Below are positions 53,236 through 61,311 of a DNA stretch of 64,000 nt, one piece after another (the stretch's first letter is position 1; every line of letters begins with the position of its first letter). A program made the position numbers and the translations under genes. The DNA comes from an uncultured Acidimicrobiaceae bacterium (GTDB lineage Bacteria; Actinomycetota; Acidimicrobiia; Spongiisociales; SHLN01): assembly GCA_947259275.1 (NCBI GenBank), contig CAMYMH010000038.1:1-64000 (forward strand), written 5' to 3'. The notes under the pieces are model-generated. The model was not told where the DNA came from. It worked only from the letters and a program-made list of their open reading frames with translations, and made no database searches.

Positions 53236-54546
53236 CTAGACCGGGAAGAGCACATTCGGGTTGAGGATGCCGGCCGGGTCGAGGCGATCCTTGATCTCTC
53301 GAAGCTCGACCAGATCACCTCGGGCGCGGGTGGCGCGGTGGCGCTTGGCGGTTCCGATGCCGTGCTCGGCGGCAATCGAGCCTCCGAGGTCTTCGACTAC
53401 ATCGAAAACGCCTTCATCGTCGACCCGGCCCACGACGTTGACGTGCAGGTTGGCGGTTGGATGGCCGTAGCGGTTCGAGAATGCGTGGCCCCAGACAAAC
53501 ACGGTGCCGCCGGGTGCGGCGGCTTCCACCCGCGGGCGAAGCTGGTTGAGAGCATCGTGGGGAACCCGGACATCGAACTTGTGCGGGACCCCGAGGCGGG
53601 ACACCGCCTCGGTCAAAGCCTCCCGGAACAGCCACAACTCGCCACCAGCCGTCTGATTGGTGGCGACGACGGCCGGGAGCTCCCCCACCACCTGGCCGAG
53701 CGATACGGCCGGGTCCTCGGCGGATCGGCATTCGACGAGCACCAGCCAGTCCCCGGTCAAAGGAGCCGTACGCCCGATGGCCGCAGCCGTCAGCTCTACC
53801 TCGCGAGCGCCGAACAGCTCGATTGCGTAGACGGAGGGAAGTTCTTCGACGGCCTGGATGAGCCGTTGCAGGCGCCCGGCCGGGACCTCGATCATGGCCA
53901 CCGCCACCTGCGGTGGGTCGGTGCCGATGGCCAAAGTGGCATGGGCGACCACCGCCAGCACCCCCTCGCTGCCGGCCAGATGATCGATGAGACCGAACGC
54001 ACGATGGTCGGGCCGGGTATCGCGCAGAGAAGGGATGTACTCGCCGTCCGCCAATACCACGCCGGCGTCGAGAAGTTGATCACCCATCGGCCCGAAGCGA
54101 ACCACGTTCATTCCACCGGCGTTGGTGGCGATCATGCCGCCAATGGTCGCAGAGTCGCGAGCGGCGGTATCCACCCCGAAGCTGGCCCCGGCCGCGAGGG
54201 CGGCGTCCTGGACCCGGGCGAGGGTGGCACCGGCTCCGGCGCGCAGCTTGGTCGGCGAGACCACCTGGAGATTTCCGAGCCGGGCGACGCTGATCAACAG
54301 CTCTTTGGCCAGGGGCACACTCCCTCCGACCATGCCGGTGTTGCCCCCCTGCACTACCACCGGCTGATGAGCCGCGTGACACAGGGCAAGTACTGCGGAC
54401 AGCTCCTCGACGGACCCGGGGCGAACGACGGCGGGCGTCTGCCCCCGGTAGCGGCCCGTCCAATCGACCTCGTAGCCGGCGCGCAGGTCAGGATCCGTGA
54501 GGCAATGATCCAAGCCGACCACGGCGATGAGGTCGTTGATGAGCAT
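53236..54546 (-). CDS. FAD-linked oxidase, glycolate/D-lactate dehydrogenase type
   Basis: The 436-residue product is a PCMH-type flavoprotein of the GlcD/Dld family. The FAD-binding region includes PGSVEELSAVLALC, VVVQGGNTGMVGGSVPL and DTAARDSATIGGMIATNAGGMNVVRFG. The C-terminal cap has AAEHGIGTAKRH and DPAGILNPNVLFPV. It oxidises a 2-hydroxy acid such as glycolate, D-lactate or 2-hydroxyglutarate. It is divergent from an aminotransferase with alanine-glyoxylate type features, only 35 bases apart. Confidence 0.88.
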   Translation of the reverse strand: MLINDLIAVVGLDHCLTDPDLRAGYEVDWTGRYRGQTPAVVRPGSVEELSAVLALCHAAHQPVVVQGGNTGMVGGSVPLAKELLISVARLGNLQVVSPTKLRAGAGATLARVQDAALAAGASFGVDTAARDSATIGGMIATNAGGMNVVRFGPMGDQLLDAGVVLADGEYIPSLRDTRPDHRAFGLIDHLAGSEGVLAVVAHATLAIGTDPPQVAVAMIEVPAGRLQRLIQAVEELPSVYAIELFGAREVELTAAAIGRTAPLTGDWLVLVECRSAEDPAVSLGQVVGELPAVVATNQTAGGELWLFREALTEAVSRLGVPHKFDVRVPHDALNQLRPRVEAAAPGGTVFVWGHAFSNRYGHPTANLHVNVVGRVDDEGVFDVVEDLGGSIAAEHGIGTAKRHRATRARGDLVELREIKDRLDPAGILNPNVLFPV

Positions 54547-54581
54547 TCCGGCACCTTACCGATGGCTGGTACCGTCAGAGC

Positions 54582-55688
54582 ATGAAATCGCCCCTCGCCC
54601 CGCCGGTGCGCCTTCTGCTCGGCCCCGGTCCCTCCCCCGTCGACCCGTCCGTTCTCGACGCCCTCGCCAAGCCGGTCATCGGTCATCTCGATCCCGAGTT
54701 CATCACCATCATGAACGAGACCAGCGAGCGGCTCCGCAAGGTCTTCCGCACCCGCAACCCGCTTACCTTTCCGATTTCGGGGACGGGCAGCGCAGGTATG
54801 GAGACGGCACTGGTCAACCTGTTGGAGCCCGGTGACCCCGTCGTGATCGGTGTCAATGGAGTCTTCGGCGGCCGCATGGCCGACGCGGCGGCCCGCACCG
54901 GCGCCGAAGTGACCACCGTCGAAGCAGCCTGGGGGGACATCATCGACCCCGAGGAGCTCGGCAAGGCGGTGCGAAAGGTCAAGCCGAAAGCAGTCGCGCT
55001 GGTGCATGCCGAAACCTCTACCGGTGCCCGCAGCCCGGTCGATCTCGTGCGCCGGGAGATAGGACCCGGGCCGCTGCTGATCGTCGACTCGGTGACCGGC
55101 CTCGGCGGGATCCCTCTCGAAGTCGACAAGTGGGGCATCGACATTTGCTTCTCTGCAACCCAGAAATGCCTGAGCGTGCCGCCCGGGCTCGCCCCGATCA
55201 CTTTCTCACCTCGCGCCGCCCAGGCGGTGGCCGACCGGAAGGCCACCGTGCAGTCCTGGTACCTCGACGTCACGATGCTCCGCAAGTACTGGGAGCAGGG
55301 CGAGGGAGCTCGGGCCTACCACCACACGGCGCCGATTTCGATGGTGTACGGACTATGGGAAGGCCTCCGGCTGGTGCTGGAAGAGGGCCTCGAAGAGCGC
55401 TGGGCACGTCATCAGGAGGTGGGCGAGTTCCTGCAGGCCGAGCTGACCGAGCTCGGATTCAAGCTGTACGCCAAACGCGGGCACCGGCTCCCCCAGCTCA
55501 CGTCGGTCAGCTTGCCGAAGGGCGTCAACGACAACCTGCGGGCTCGGCTTCTCAACGACTTCGACATCGAGATCGGAGGCGGCCTGGGAGACGGCGCCGG
55601 CAAGGTCTGGCGAATCGGCCTGATGGGCTTCGGCGCCAAGCGGGAGAATGCGATCCGACTGGTGCAGTCCTTGCGAGCGATCATTTAG
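54582..55688 (+). CDS. Alanine/serine-glyoxylate aminotransferase family
   Basis: The 368-residue product is a class V PLP enzyme with LLLGPGPSPVDPSVLDALAKPVIGHLDPEF at the start. It also has ISGTGSAGMETALVNLLEPGD, LVHAETSTGARSPVDL, VDSVTGLGGIPLEVDKWGID and the PLP lysine in CFSATQKCLSVPPGLAPI. Such enzymes convert glyoxylate to glycine. Divergent pairing with a glycolate-oxidase-like gene supports a glycolate-glyoxylate-glycine route. The intergenic gap (54547-54581) must hold both promoters. Confidence 0.9.
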   Translation: MKSPLAPPVRLLLGPGPSPVDPSVLDALAKPVIGHLDPEFITIMNETSERLRKVFRTRNPLTFPISGTGSAGMETALVNLLEPGDPVVIGVNGVFGGRMADAAARTGAEVTTVEAAWGDIIDPEELGKAVRKVKPKAVALVHAETSTGARSPVDLVRREIGPGPLLIVDSVTGLGGIPLEVDKWGIDICFSATQKCLSVPPGLAPITFSPRAAQAVADRKATVQSWYLDVTMLRKYWEQGEGARAYHHTAPISMVYGLWEGLRLVLEEGLEERWARHQEVGEFLQAELTELGFKLYAKRGHRLPQLTSVSLPKGVNDNLRARLLNDFDIEIGGGLGDGAGKVWRIGLMGFGAKRENAIRLVQSLRAII

Positions 55689-55779
55689 GCGGCGCTGCGC
55701 CGCCTAAAGCCGACCGCCCACCGCCCACCGTCCACCGATCCCTGCACGAGGCTTCATGCTGGACGTTGCTTCCGAAAAG

Positions 55780-55870
55780 AGAGCCTTCTGGCACCCCTCC
55801 CACGAAGTGGGAGGGGACGGGGGTGGGGTGAAAGCGCGTTCCTGTGCTCTCGCTCTGGGGAGGCAGACAT
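55780..55870. repeat. Short intergenic repeat remnant
   Basis: CCCTCCCAC-GAA-GTGGGAGGG followed by GGACGGGGGTGGGGTG recalls the composite elements elsewhere, but is shorter and diverged. A GCGCGTTCCTGTGCTC motif also occurs, inverted, near 16930 and 28705. No gene is supported in 55689-55916. Confidence 0.5.
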
Positions 55871-55916
55871 GACGCAGAGTGCCAGGCTATGAAGGCGCTC
55901 ACTGCCTACTGCCTTC

Positions 55917-57023
55917 CTAGGGCGCCACCTTCCCGACCAAGCGCTTGCCCCAGCTGCGGAGGCGGGGCTGGCGATGGCTCGGGCTCGAACGGTCTGAGCT
56001 CCATGGGGCGTAGGGTGCCATCGTGAGCTCCGCCAGCTGTAACAGCACGGTGTCGTAGTTCACCCGCCACCCGGCCCAGTCAACCCACGCCTGGTCTTGA
56101 TCTGGCTTCATGGGGACGCCGGCCGCGCGCAGTACTTCGTATACCTCGTCGAACTCCTGGCGGGCAATGCTGATGGGGTCCGTCTGCTGGGGATCGCGGT
56201 CGTATTCGATCCCGAAGAAATCGGCAATGCGCCGCAATGCGATGAAGCCGGCCCGGATGCAGAGCTGTGGTTCGGGATTGTGAGGTATGTCGACACTCGA
56301 TACCACCAGCGCCGCCGAGTCGAGCACGGCGCCCGCCGCAGTGATCCAGTGATGATCGGGAGTCGGGGAGCGGAAGAAGTTGAGCGCCGGATAGGAGGTA
56401 TGCGACTCCTGGAGCTCAATGAACCAGGTCTCCCACTCCAGCCAGGTTGACTCCATCTGTTCGAGCCGACCGATGGCGTACAGCCGAGATATGAACACCG
56501 GTGCCGAGGGAGGAGTGCCGGCGCGCACCTCGAGTTCCCCAACCTTGACCTCGCGGCGCTGAAAACTCGAGTACAACGCCGGCAGAAAGGCAATGAGGAG
56601 TGCTACCAGGCCGAGTCCGATGGTGGCTTCACCAAATGCGAGGACTCGTTCCCAGAAGGTGGCCGCCGGGGCAAATCCAAGCGTGAGGAGCGACGATCCG
56701 CTGAGGAAGAACGCTTGGGACCAGCCGTCGTGCTGCACCGCCCAGAACATCGCCATGAATCCGAACAGAACCAGGACCACCCAGGCCGCCGCCATGCCGA
56801 GGAGACCAATCGGCCCGAACAGCGCCCACACCCGGTCGCGCCAGGAGAACGAAGCACGATCCCCGGCAATGAACCGAAAGACGGTGGCGAGGCTTCGAAA
56901 AACCCCCCGTCCCAAGAGGCTCTGGGCGCTCCTCGGCAGCACGACGGTGCGTATGGCGGACAACAGGGTCCATGCGACCAGCGCCAGTCCGGCCAGGAAC
57001 ACGACCACTCGTAGAACTGCCAC
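55917..57023 (-). CDS. Membrane protein with potassium-channel-like pore region
   Basis: The 368-residue product has about four to five N-terminal membrane segments. The third loop reads AFFLSGSSLLTLGFAPAATFWERVLAFGEATIGLGLVALLIAFLPALY, which aligns in layout with the pore helix, filter and inner helix of two-TM potassium channels. The filter is TLGFA in place of TVGYG. A soluble helical domain of about 170 residues follows. Ion conduction is therefore uncertain. The start is GTG 57023, where a membrane segment begins at once. Confidence 0.65.
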   Translation of the reverse strand: MAVLRVVVFLAGLALVAWTLLSAIRTVVLPRSAQSLLGRGVFRSLATVFRFIAGDRASFSWRDRVWALFGPIGLLGMAAAWVVLVLFGFMAMFWAVQHDGWSQAFFLSGSSLLTLGFAPAATFWERVLAFGEATIGLGLVALLIAFLPALYSSFQRREVKVGELEVRAGTPPSAPVFISRLYAIGRLEQMESTWLEWETWFIELQESHTSYPALNFFRSPTPDHHWITAAGAVLDSAALVVSSVDIPHNPEPQLCIRAGFIALRRIADFFGIEYDRDPQQTDPISIARQEFDEVYEVLRAAGVPMKPDQDQAWVDWAGWRVNYDTVLLQLAELTMAPYAPWSSDRSSPSHRQPRLRSWGKRLVGKVAP

Positions 57024-57120
57024 AACCGTGCAGGCTACGCCGCGAGGCCGTCCTGTCGGGACCGCGTAGTATTCGGGCCAGCAGTCTTCCGCTACGGACG
57101 CTCCGACCCGGGGAACGACC

Positions 57121-57969
57121 ATGAGCAGCCGATCTGGTTTCCGTCTCGCGACCGGACTCGGCCGGACGCTCGGCATCGACCATCCATCCAACCGCTATGT
57201 CGCGGTGGCCACAGTTGTGGCCGGGCTTGCAACCCTCCTGTGGCGCTGGTCCACCGACGCCGACGACATCTGGCTGTGGTCCTTCCGAGTGCTGGTGGGC
57301 GTTTTCCTTGCCTGGGCCATCGGCCGCGAGCTCGACCCCGACGACGGCAGCTCGGCCGGACTGGCCACCGTCCTGGTGGTGCCCTTCATGGCTCTGGGGG
57401 GACCTTCGCTCGTATCAACCGCTGCCATCCTCGTCGCGGTCCGCATCACGGTGCGCACCACCGGCATTTCACTCCAGCTCCTCGATGGCGCCGTCCTGAC
57501 CATCGGAGCCGCCTATCTTGGAGCTCGGCCCGAGACGTGGCCGGCACTCGGCACCCTCATCGTTGCGGTGGGCACCGACCGGTTTGCCAGGCCACCCGGG
57601 CCGGACCGGACTCTCTGGTTTGGTGCCGCGATGGTGTTGGCGGCCTCCGTCACTGCCCTGACAATGGCCGATCCGCCGGAATGGAATCAGCCGACTATTG
57701 CCGAGTGGGTGATGCTCGGCGTCACCGCAGTGGCAGGTTTCCTCGCCATCATCAACACCCGGCCGCCCCGGAGTCGCACCGACTTTCGCGACCATCCCAT
57801 CAGTGCCTCACGCCTGCGATTCGGTCGGGTGCTGGTGGTTTTCGCGCTGGTGGTTGGAGTGGTATATCTCGGCGGGCCGGTCATGCCGAGCCTCACCCCG
57901 GTGTGGGCCGCCGCTGTGGCCACCACGGTGATGCACTACTACCGACTGATTCAGCAGGACCATCGCTAG
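57121..57969 (+). CDS. Multi-pass membrane protein, unknown
   Basis: The 282-residue product has about seven to eight membrane segments (YVAVATVVAGLATLLW, FRVLVGVFLAWAIG, GLATVLVVPFMALGG, STAAILVAVRITVRT, LWFGAAMVLAASVTALT, WVMLGVTAVAGFLAII, VLVVFALVVGVVYLGG, VWAAAVATTVMHYY). There are no charged residues or motifs that identify a transporter class. It is divergent from the channel-like gene with about 97 bases between. Confidence 0.6.
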   Translation: MSSRSGFRLATGLGRTLGIDHPSNRYVAVATVVAGLATLLWRWSTDADDIWLWSFRVLVGVFLAWAIGRELDPDDGSSAGLATVLVVPFMALGGPSLVSTAAILVAVRITVRTTGISLQLLDGAVLTIGAAYLGARPETWPALGTLIVAVGTDRFARPPGPDRTLWFGAAMVLAASVTALTMADPPEWNQPTIAEWVMLGVTAVAGFLAIINTRPPRSRTDFRDHPISASRLRFGRVLVVFALVVGVVYLGGPVMPSLTPVWAAAVATTVMHYYRLIQQDHR

Positions 57970-58010
57970 GCCGGGGATGCCAACCCGAGTTGCCAGAACG
58001 AGGCTGCTTT

Positions 58011-59012
58011 CTAGCCTCCGATGTAGCTCATTTCGACCTTGGGGAGGCCGCGGGTTTCCGACGAACGGATTTCCGAGTACCGGTCGGTGCGTCCCCTCCA
58101 GATTCCGTCGACCAGGGCGCCCAGATCGGCGTCCTCCGCCCCGGACCGCAACAGGTCCCTCAGATCGTGACCCTCGGTGGCAAACAGGCAGGTATAGAGG
58201 GAACCCTCGGCCGATAGGCGGAGCCGGGTGCAGGCCCCACAGAACGGCTGGGTCACCGAGGCAATGACGCCGAACTCGCCGGAGCCGTCCAGGTAGCGGT
58301 ACCGGCGGGCGACCTCGCCCGAGTAGTTGGGCTCGACGGGTTCGCAAGGCAGTTCGGCCCCGATGGCCGCCACGATGTCGATCGCAGGCACGACGTCTTC
58401 CAGACGCCAGCCGTTGGTGGCACCCACGTCCATGTACTCGATGAAACGCACGATGTGCCCGCTGCCTTGGAAATGCCTGGCCATTTCGACCAGGGTGTGG
58501 TCATTCACCCCCCGCTTGACCACCGCGTTTATCTTCACGGGCCCCAGCCCGGCGGCGGCAGCCGCCTCGATCCCATCGAGGACCCGGCCGACGGGAAACT
58601 CGACGTCATTCATGGCTCGAAACACCGCATCGTCGAGTGAATCCAGGCTCACCGTCACCCGGCTGAGACCGGCCGCGGCCAGCGCTTCCGCCTTGCGCTC
58701 GAGCAGCGAGCCGTTGGTAGTAATAGTGAGGTCGATCTGTCCGAGGCCGGCGAGCATGGCGATGAGCTTTTCCAACTCGACCCGGAGGAGCGGCTCGCCC
58801 CCGGTAAGGCGGATCTTCTCGACGCCGCGATCCACCAGGACCCTGGCCACCCGGGCGATCTCCTCGAAGGTGAGCAGCAGATCCCGCCCGAGGAACTCGT
58901 ACTCGCGGTTGAAGATCTCCTTCGGCATGCAATAGCTGCAGCGGAAGTTGCACCGGTCGGTAACCGAGATCCGGAGGTCGCGGACGGGCCGCTGCAAGGC
59001 ATCAAGCATCAA
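58011..59012 (-). CDS. moaA: GTP 3',8-cyclase
   Basis: The 333-residue radical-SAM product has the N-terminal cluster motif CNFRCSYCMP (CxxxCxxC), the SAM-binding RLTGGEPLLR, and the C-terminal cluster region QPFCGACTRLRLSAEGSLYTCLF. It ends MSYIGG with the expected di-glycine tail. MoaA starts molybdopterin synthesis from GTP. No other moa gene is adjacent, so the pathway is dispersed. The length is normal. Confidence 0.95.
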   Translation of the reverse strand: MMLDALQRPVRDLRISVTDRCNFRCSYCMPKEIFNREYEFLGRDLLLTFEEIARVARVLVDRGVEKIRLTGGEPLLRVELEKLIAMLAGLGQIDLTITTNGSLLERKAEALAAAGLSRVTVSLDSLDDAVFRAMNDVEFPVGRVLDGIEAAAAAGLGPVKINAVVKRGVNDHTLVEMARHFQGSGHIVRFIEYMDVGATNGWRLEDVVPAIDIVAAIGAELPCEPVEPNYSGEVARRYRYLDGSGEFGVIASVTQPFCGACTRLRLSAEGSLYTCLFATEGHDLRDLLRSGAEDADLGALVDGIWRGRTDRYSEIRSSETRGLPKVEMSYIGG

Positions 59013-59054
59013 CGGAGAGTACCTCGTGCGTGAGATTGCCGCCCGGGTGAGCCA

Positions 59055-59309
59055 CTAACCGAAACGCTCTTCGAGTATCTGCTTGGCGGCTTCGGCGATG
59101 GCCGCCCAATCGCCGTCCGGGCTGCGGGTGAGGGTGACAAAGTCCGACGTCATGAAAACGCTGGTCACACCCGGGAGCTCGACCAGAGCCTGGGCGGTGG
59201 GATCCTCGGACTCCTGGCCGGCCACCACTGTCGTTGGACCCCCCACATCTTGTCCGACGGTGAACTTGAGGGCATTGGGGTTCGGCGTTTGCTCGATGAT
59301 GACTGACAT
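59055..59309 (-). CDS. Stand-alone Nfu N-terminal domain protein
   Basis: The 84-residue product begins IIEQTPNPNALKFTVGQ and contains AQALVELPGVTSVFMTSDFVTLTRSPDGDWAAI. This is the Nfu_N domain that normally precedes the CxxC NifU-like domain of iron-sulfur carriers. The CxxC domain is missing here, so it cannot itself carry a cluster in the usual way. It lies 42 bases upstream of moaA on the same strand, and MoaA needs two 4Fe-4S clusters. That link is suggestive only. Confidence 0.85.
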   Translation of the reverse strand: MSVIIEQTPNPNALKFTVGQDVGGPTTVVAGQESEDPTAQALVELPGVTSVFMTSDFVTLTRSPDGDWAAIAEAAKQILEERFG

Positions 59310-59353
59310 AAGCGAATGGTAGGCCAGCAGCCGTGCATGAGCCAGGTGGCTGA

Positions 59354-60040
59354 TTAGTCCGGCTTGTAGCCCCGGGCCACCGTCACCGGCTCGACGTCGT
59401 CGAACTCGCCGGCCGGGGCGACGGTCTTCATGAGCTCAGGGAGTTGGTCGAGCACAAAGTCGAGCTCCTCGGCGGTGAGTTGATCCATGCCTCGCCATCC
59501 TTCCACCGCAACGGAATCCGCGTAGGCCTGGAAGTCGCGGAAGTGGCCGAGCGGGAAATCAAGACTGTATGCGTCGGCGTCTTTGAACCCGGTCTTCACG
59601 AGCGCCATTCCGATGTCCATCTGGCGGGGATGGCGCCGGAGAAGATGCTGGCCAACTCGTGGATAGAGGTTCGACAGCAATAGCTGTGGATACTGCTGGG
59701 GGCGCGAGTCCAGCAGCGTGGCCGCATCAAACTCTGTCAGCATCACCCCTCCCCCCGGCTTGAGCACACGATATGCCTCGATGAGAACCCGCCGCAGGTT
59801 CTCAACCGACCCGGCCGCGTCGCGCAGGATGACCAGATCGAGCCGATCGGACTCGAGGCCGGTCTCCAATGCGGTGGCATCGGGTTGCGGCGCCTCACCT
59901 CTCGTGACCAATACGAGGTTTCCGACATCGAACCGGCGTCCCGCCCCCACCGGCAGCTCGATGGTGGCGACGTCGTCGCCGAGCATGAGAATCTCACCGC
60001 TGGGAGGCAGATCGAGGCTGACAATCAAATCACTCCACAT
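59354..60040 (-). CDS. Class I methyltransferase-like protein
   Basis: The 228-residue product has the later blocks of a SAM-dependent methyltransferase: LDLVILRDAAGSVENLRRVLIEAYRVLKPGGGVMLTEFD. The N-terminal glycine-rich SAM motif is weak (GEILMLGDDVATIELP), so SAM binding is not certain. The tail FRDFQAYADSVAVEGWRGMDQLTAEELDFVLDQLP is helical. It sits 44 bases upstream of the Nfu-N gene on the same strand. Confidence 0.65.
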   Translation of the reverse strand: MWSDLIVSLDLPPSGEILMLGDDVATIELPVGAGRRFDVGNLVLVTRGEAPQPDATALETGLESDRLDLVILRDAAGSVENLRRVLIEAYRVLKPGGGVMLTEFDAATLLDSRPQQYPQLLLSNLYPRVGQHLLRRHPRQMDIGMALVKTGFKDADAYSLDFPLGHFRDFQAYADSVAVEGWRGMDQLTAEELDFVLDQLPELMKTVAPAGEFDDVEPVTVARGYKPD

Positions 60041-60114
60041 GGGCTGGAGAGTAGCGACCCACCAGCACCGGTCAGGTCAAGTAAAAAACCTTCAAGCGAT
60101 GAGAGCGCCGGCCG

Positions 60115-60335
60115 ATAGCTTCCCCTGCGGTCGAGAGGACCAAGGAGACGGACCAGAGACACTCAGGTGCCGACCGGAAACCGGACCATGGAAACCGACG
60201 ATGGCAGCGAGGTCGCAAGACCTCACCCGAAGGTCGAAAGACCTTCAAACGGACCAAGACCCAGGGCCGTTGACCGGGCGACCGGAAGACGGCCAGGGCT
60301 TGGACCACAGAAGCCCCCGAGGGGGGCTTCTTCTC
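60115..60335 (+). ncRNA. Structured non-coding RNA candidate
   Basis: No credible ORF covers this region, but the plus strand folds into successive hairpins. They are GGTC-GAGAG-GACC (60129-60141), CCGG-AAA-CCGG (60174-60184) and GAGGTC-GCAA-GACCTC (60209-60224). Then come GAAGGTC-GAAA-GACCTTC (60229-60246), a two-part stem GGCCGT/ACGGCC enclosing CCGG-GCGA-CCGG (60265-60294), and an intrinsic terminator. Three loops are GNRA tetraloops, a strong sign of a selected RNA fold. A weak promoter (TTCAAG, then TAGCTT about 19 bases on) lies at 60091-60121. It resembles the long structured RNAs catalogued in actinobacteria and Firmicutes (for example raiA-type), but I cannot assign a family. Confidence 0.7.
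60310..60330 (+). terminator. Intrinsic terminator of the structured RNA
   Basis: A 9-bp stem GAAGCCCCC/GGGGGCTTC with a three-base loop is followed by TTCTCATT on the plus strand. The opposite strand lacks a T-rich tail, which sets the direction of transcription. Confidence 0.75.
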
Positions 60336-60395
60336 ATTCGTCACCAGCTACGAGCACCTGGCTCAATGAGAATTGCACCCGGGGCCGGCCGGGGG

Positions 60396-61229
60396 TCATC
60401 GATCGGTATCAACCCACACGGTGAGCGGCCAAACGGTGCCGTGCTCGTCTGCCACCCCGACCAGGACTCGCCAGACATCGGCCTGGCGGGTGCCTTCCAA
60501 CACGGTGGCGGTCTCCCCCCACGATGCGGCCTGCGCGCGGGCTTGGTCGGCGATGCCTACCGGCACCGGTTCGGGTTCCGGGCCACTTGCCAGGGTCGGT
60601 GATGGCGGCAGCTCAACCGGCTCGGGCAGATCGACCACCCGGGTCCCTCCGTGGGCGCCGACCTGAACCCGCACCGCCACTCCGTGGACGAGGCCCCGGC
60701 TGAATCCAGCCTCCATGTCGGTTATGGCACGGAAAGCAACCGACACGCGGTACCGGCCGTCCCCTTCGTTCACCGTCTCCCACGCTCGCGCCCACTCGAC
60801 ATACGTGGTGACATCAGGGGCGGTCCCAGGCGGTGGCCGGCCAAGCGCCCCGGCCAGCTCTGCGTCCCTGCCCCCGGCGCCGTCGCGAGTGAAGTAGTCG
60901 GTCACGAACCACTCCGCCCGCATGGCTGCGGTAACGGAGCCGGATTCTCCGGGCTGAATCTCGGCGCGCAGGTCGGCCTCGGAGATCGGCTGCGAGGTAG
61001 CCGGCGAGTCGGCAGGAGCGAGGGGTGCCGTCGCGACGGTGGCGACAGGATCGGTGCTGGGGGCAGCCGTACCCAGACCCCGGGCCGCCACTATTCCAAC
61101 CACGAGGGCAACCACGGCGCCGGCTGCCACATACACCAGCCACGGCCGATCCTGGGTCTGCGGGATGAGCGAGCTCCAGGGGATGGATTCGAAGTGCTCT
61201 TCGTCGACCGGCATGTCGTCATCTGTCAC
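60396..61229 (-). CDS. Single-pass membrane protein, unknown
   Basis: The 277-residue product has an acidic cytoplasmic N-terminus, one membrane segment (about 30-53, WLVYVAAGAVVALVVGIVAA) and an Ala/Pro/Thr linker. The outer domain contains AMRAEWFVTDYFTRDG, VEWARAWETVNEGDGRYRVSVAFRAI and WRVLVGVADEHGTVWPLTVWVD. The layout is loosely like TcpC-type conjugation proteins, but no conjugation genes are nearby, so this is only a fold hint. The start is GTG 61229 or ATG 61214. Confidence 0.6.
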   Translation of the reverse strand: MTDDDMPVDEEHFESIPWSSLIPQTQDRPWLVYVAAGAVVALVVGIVAARGLGTAAPSTDPVATVATAPLAPADSPATSQPISEADLRAEIQPGESGSVTAAMRAEWFVTDYFTRDGAGGRDAELAGALGRPPPGTAPDVTTYVEWARAWETVNEGDGRYRVSVAFRAITDMEAGFSRGLVHGVAVRVQVGAHGGTRVVDLPEPVELPPSPTLASGPEPEPVPVGIADQARAQAASWGETATVLEGTRQADVWRVLVGVADEHGTVWPLTVWVDTDR

Positions 61230-61311
61230 GGAGAGCAACGTATGGGGTCAAACCGACCAGTTCAAGAGGGTTGACGTCAGAACGTTTGGAGGTCTCTCCC
61301 GGGTTGGCCCC

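Noticed and set aside
53176-54585. A 469-codon plus-strand frame over the FAD-linked oxidase
   Set aside because: The minus strand encodes all conserved motifs of the GlcD family. The plus frame is a shadow.
57970-58010. Terminator between the membrane protein and moaA
   Set aside because: No stem followed by a T-rich run could be found; only weak complementarity is present.
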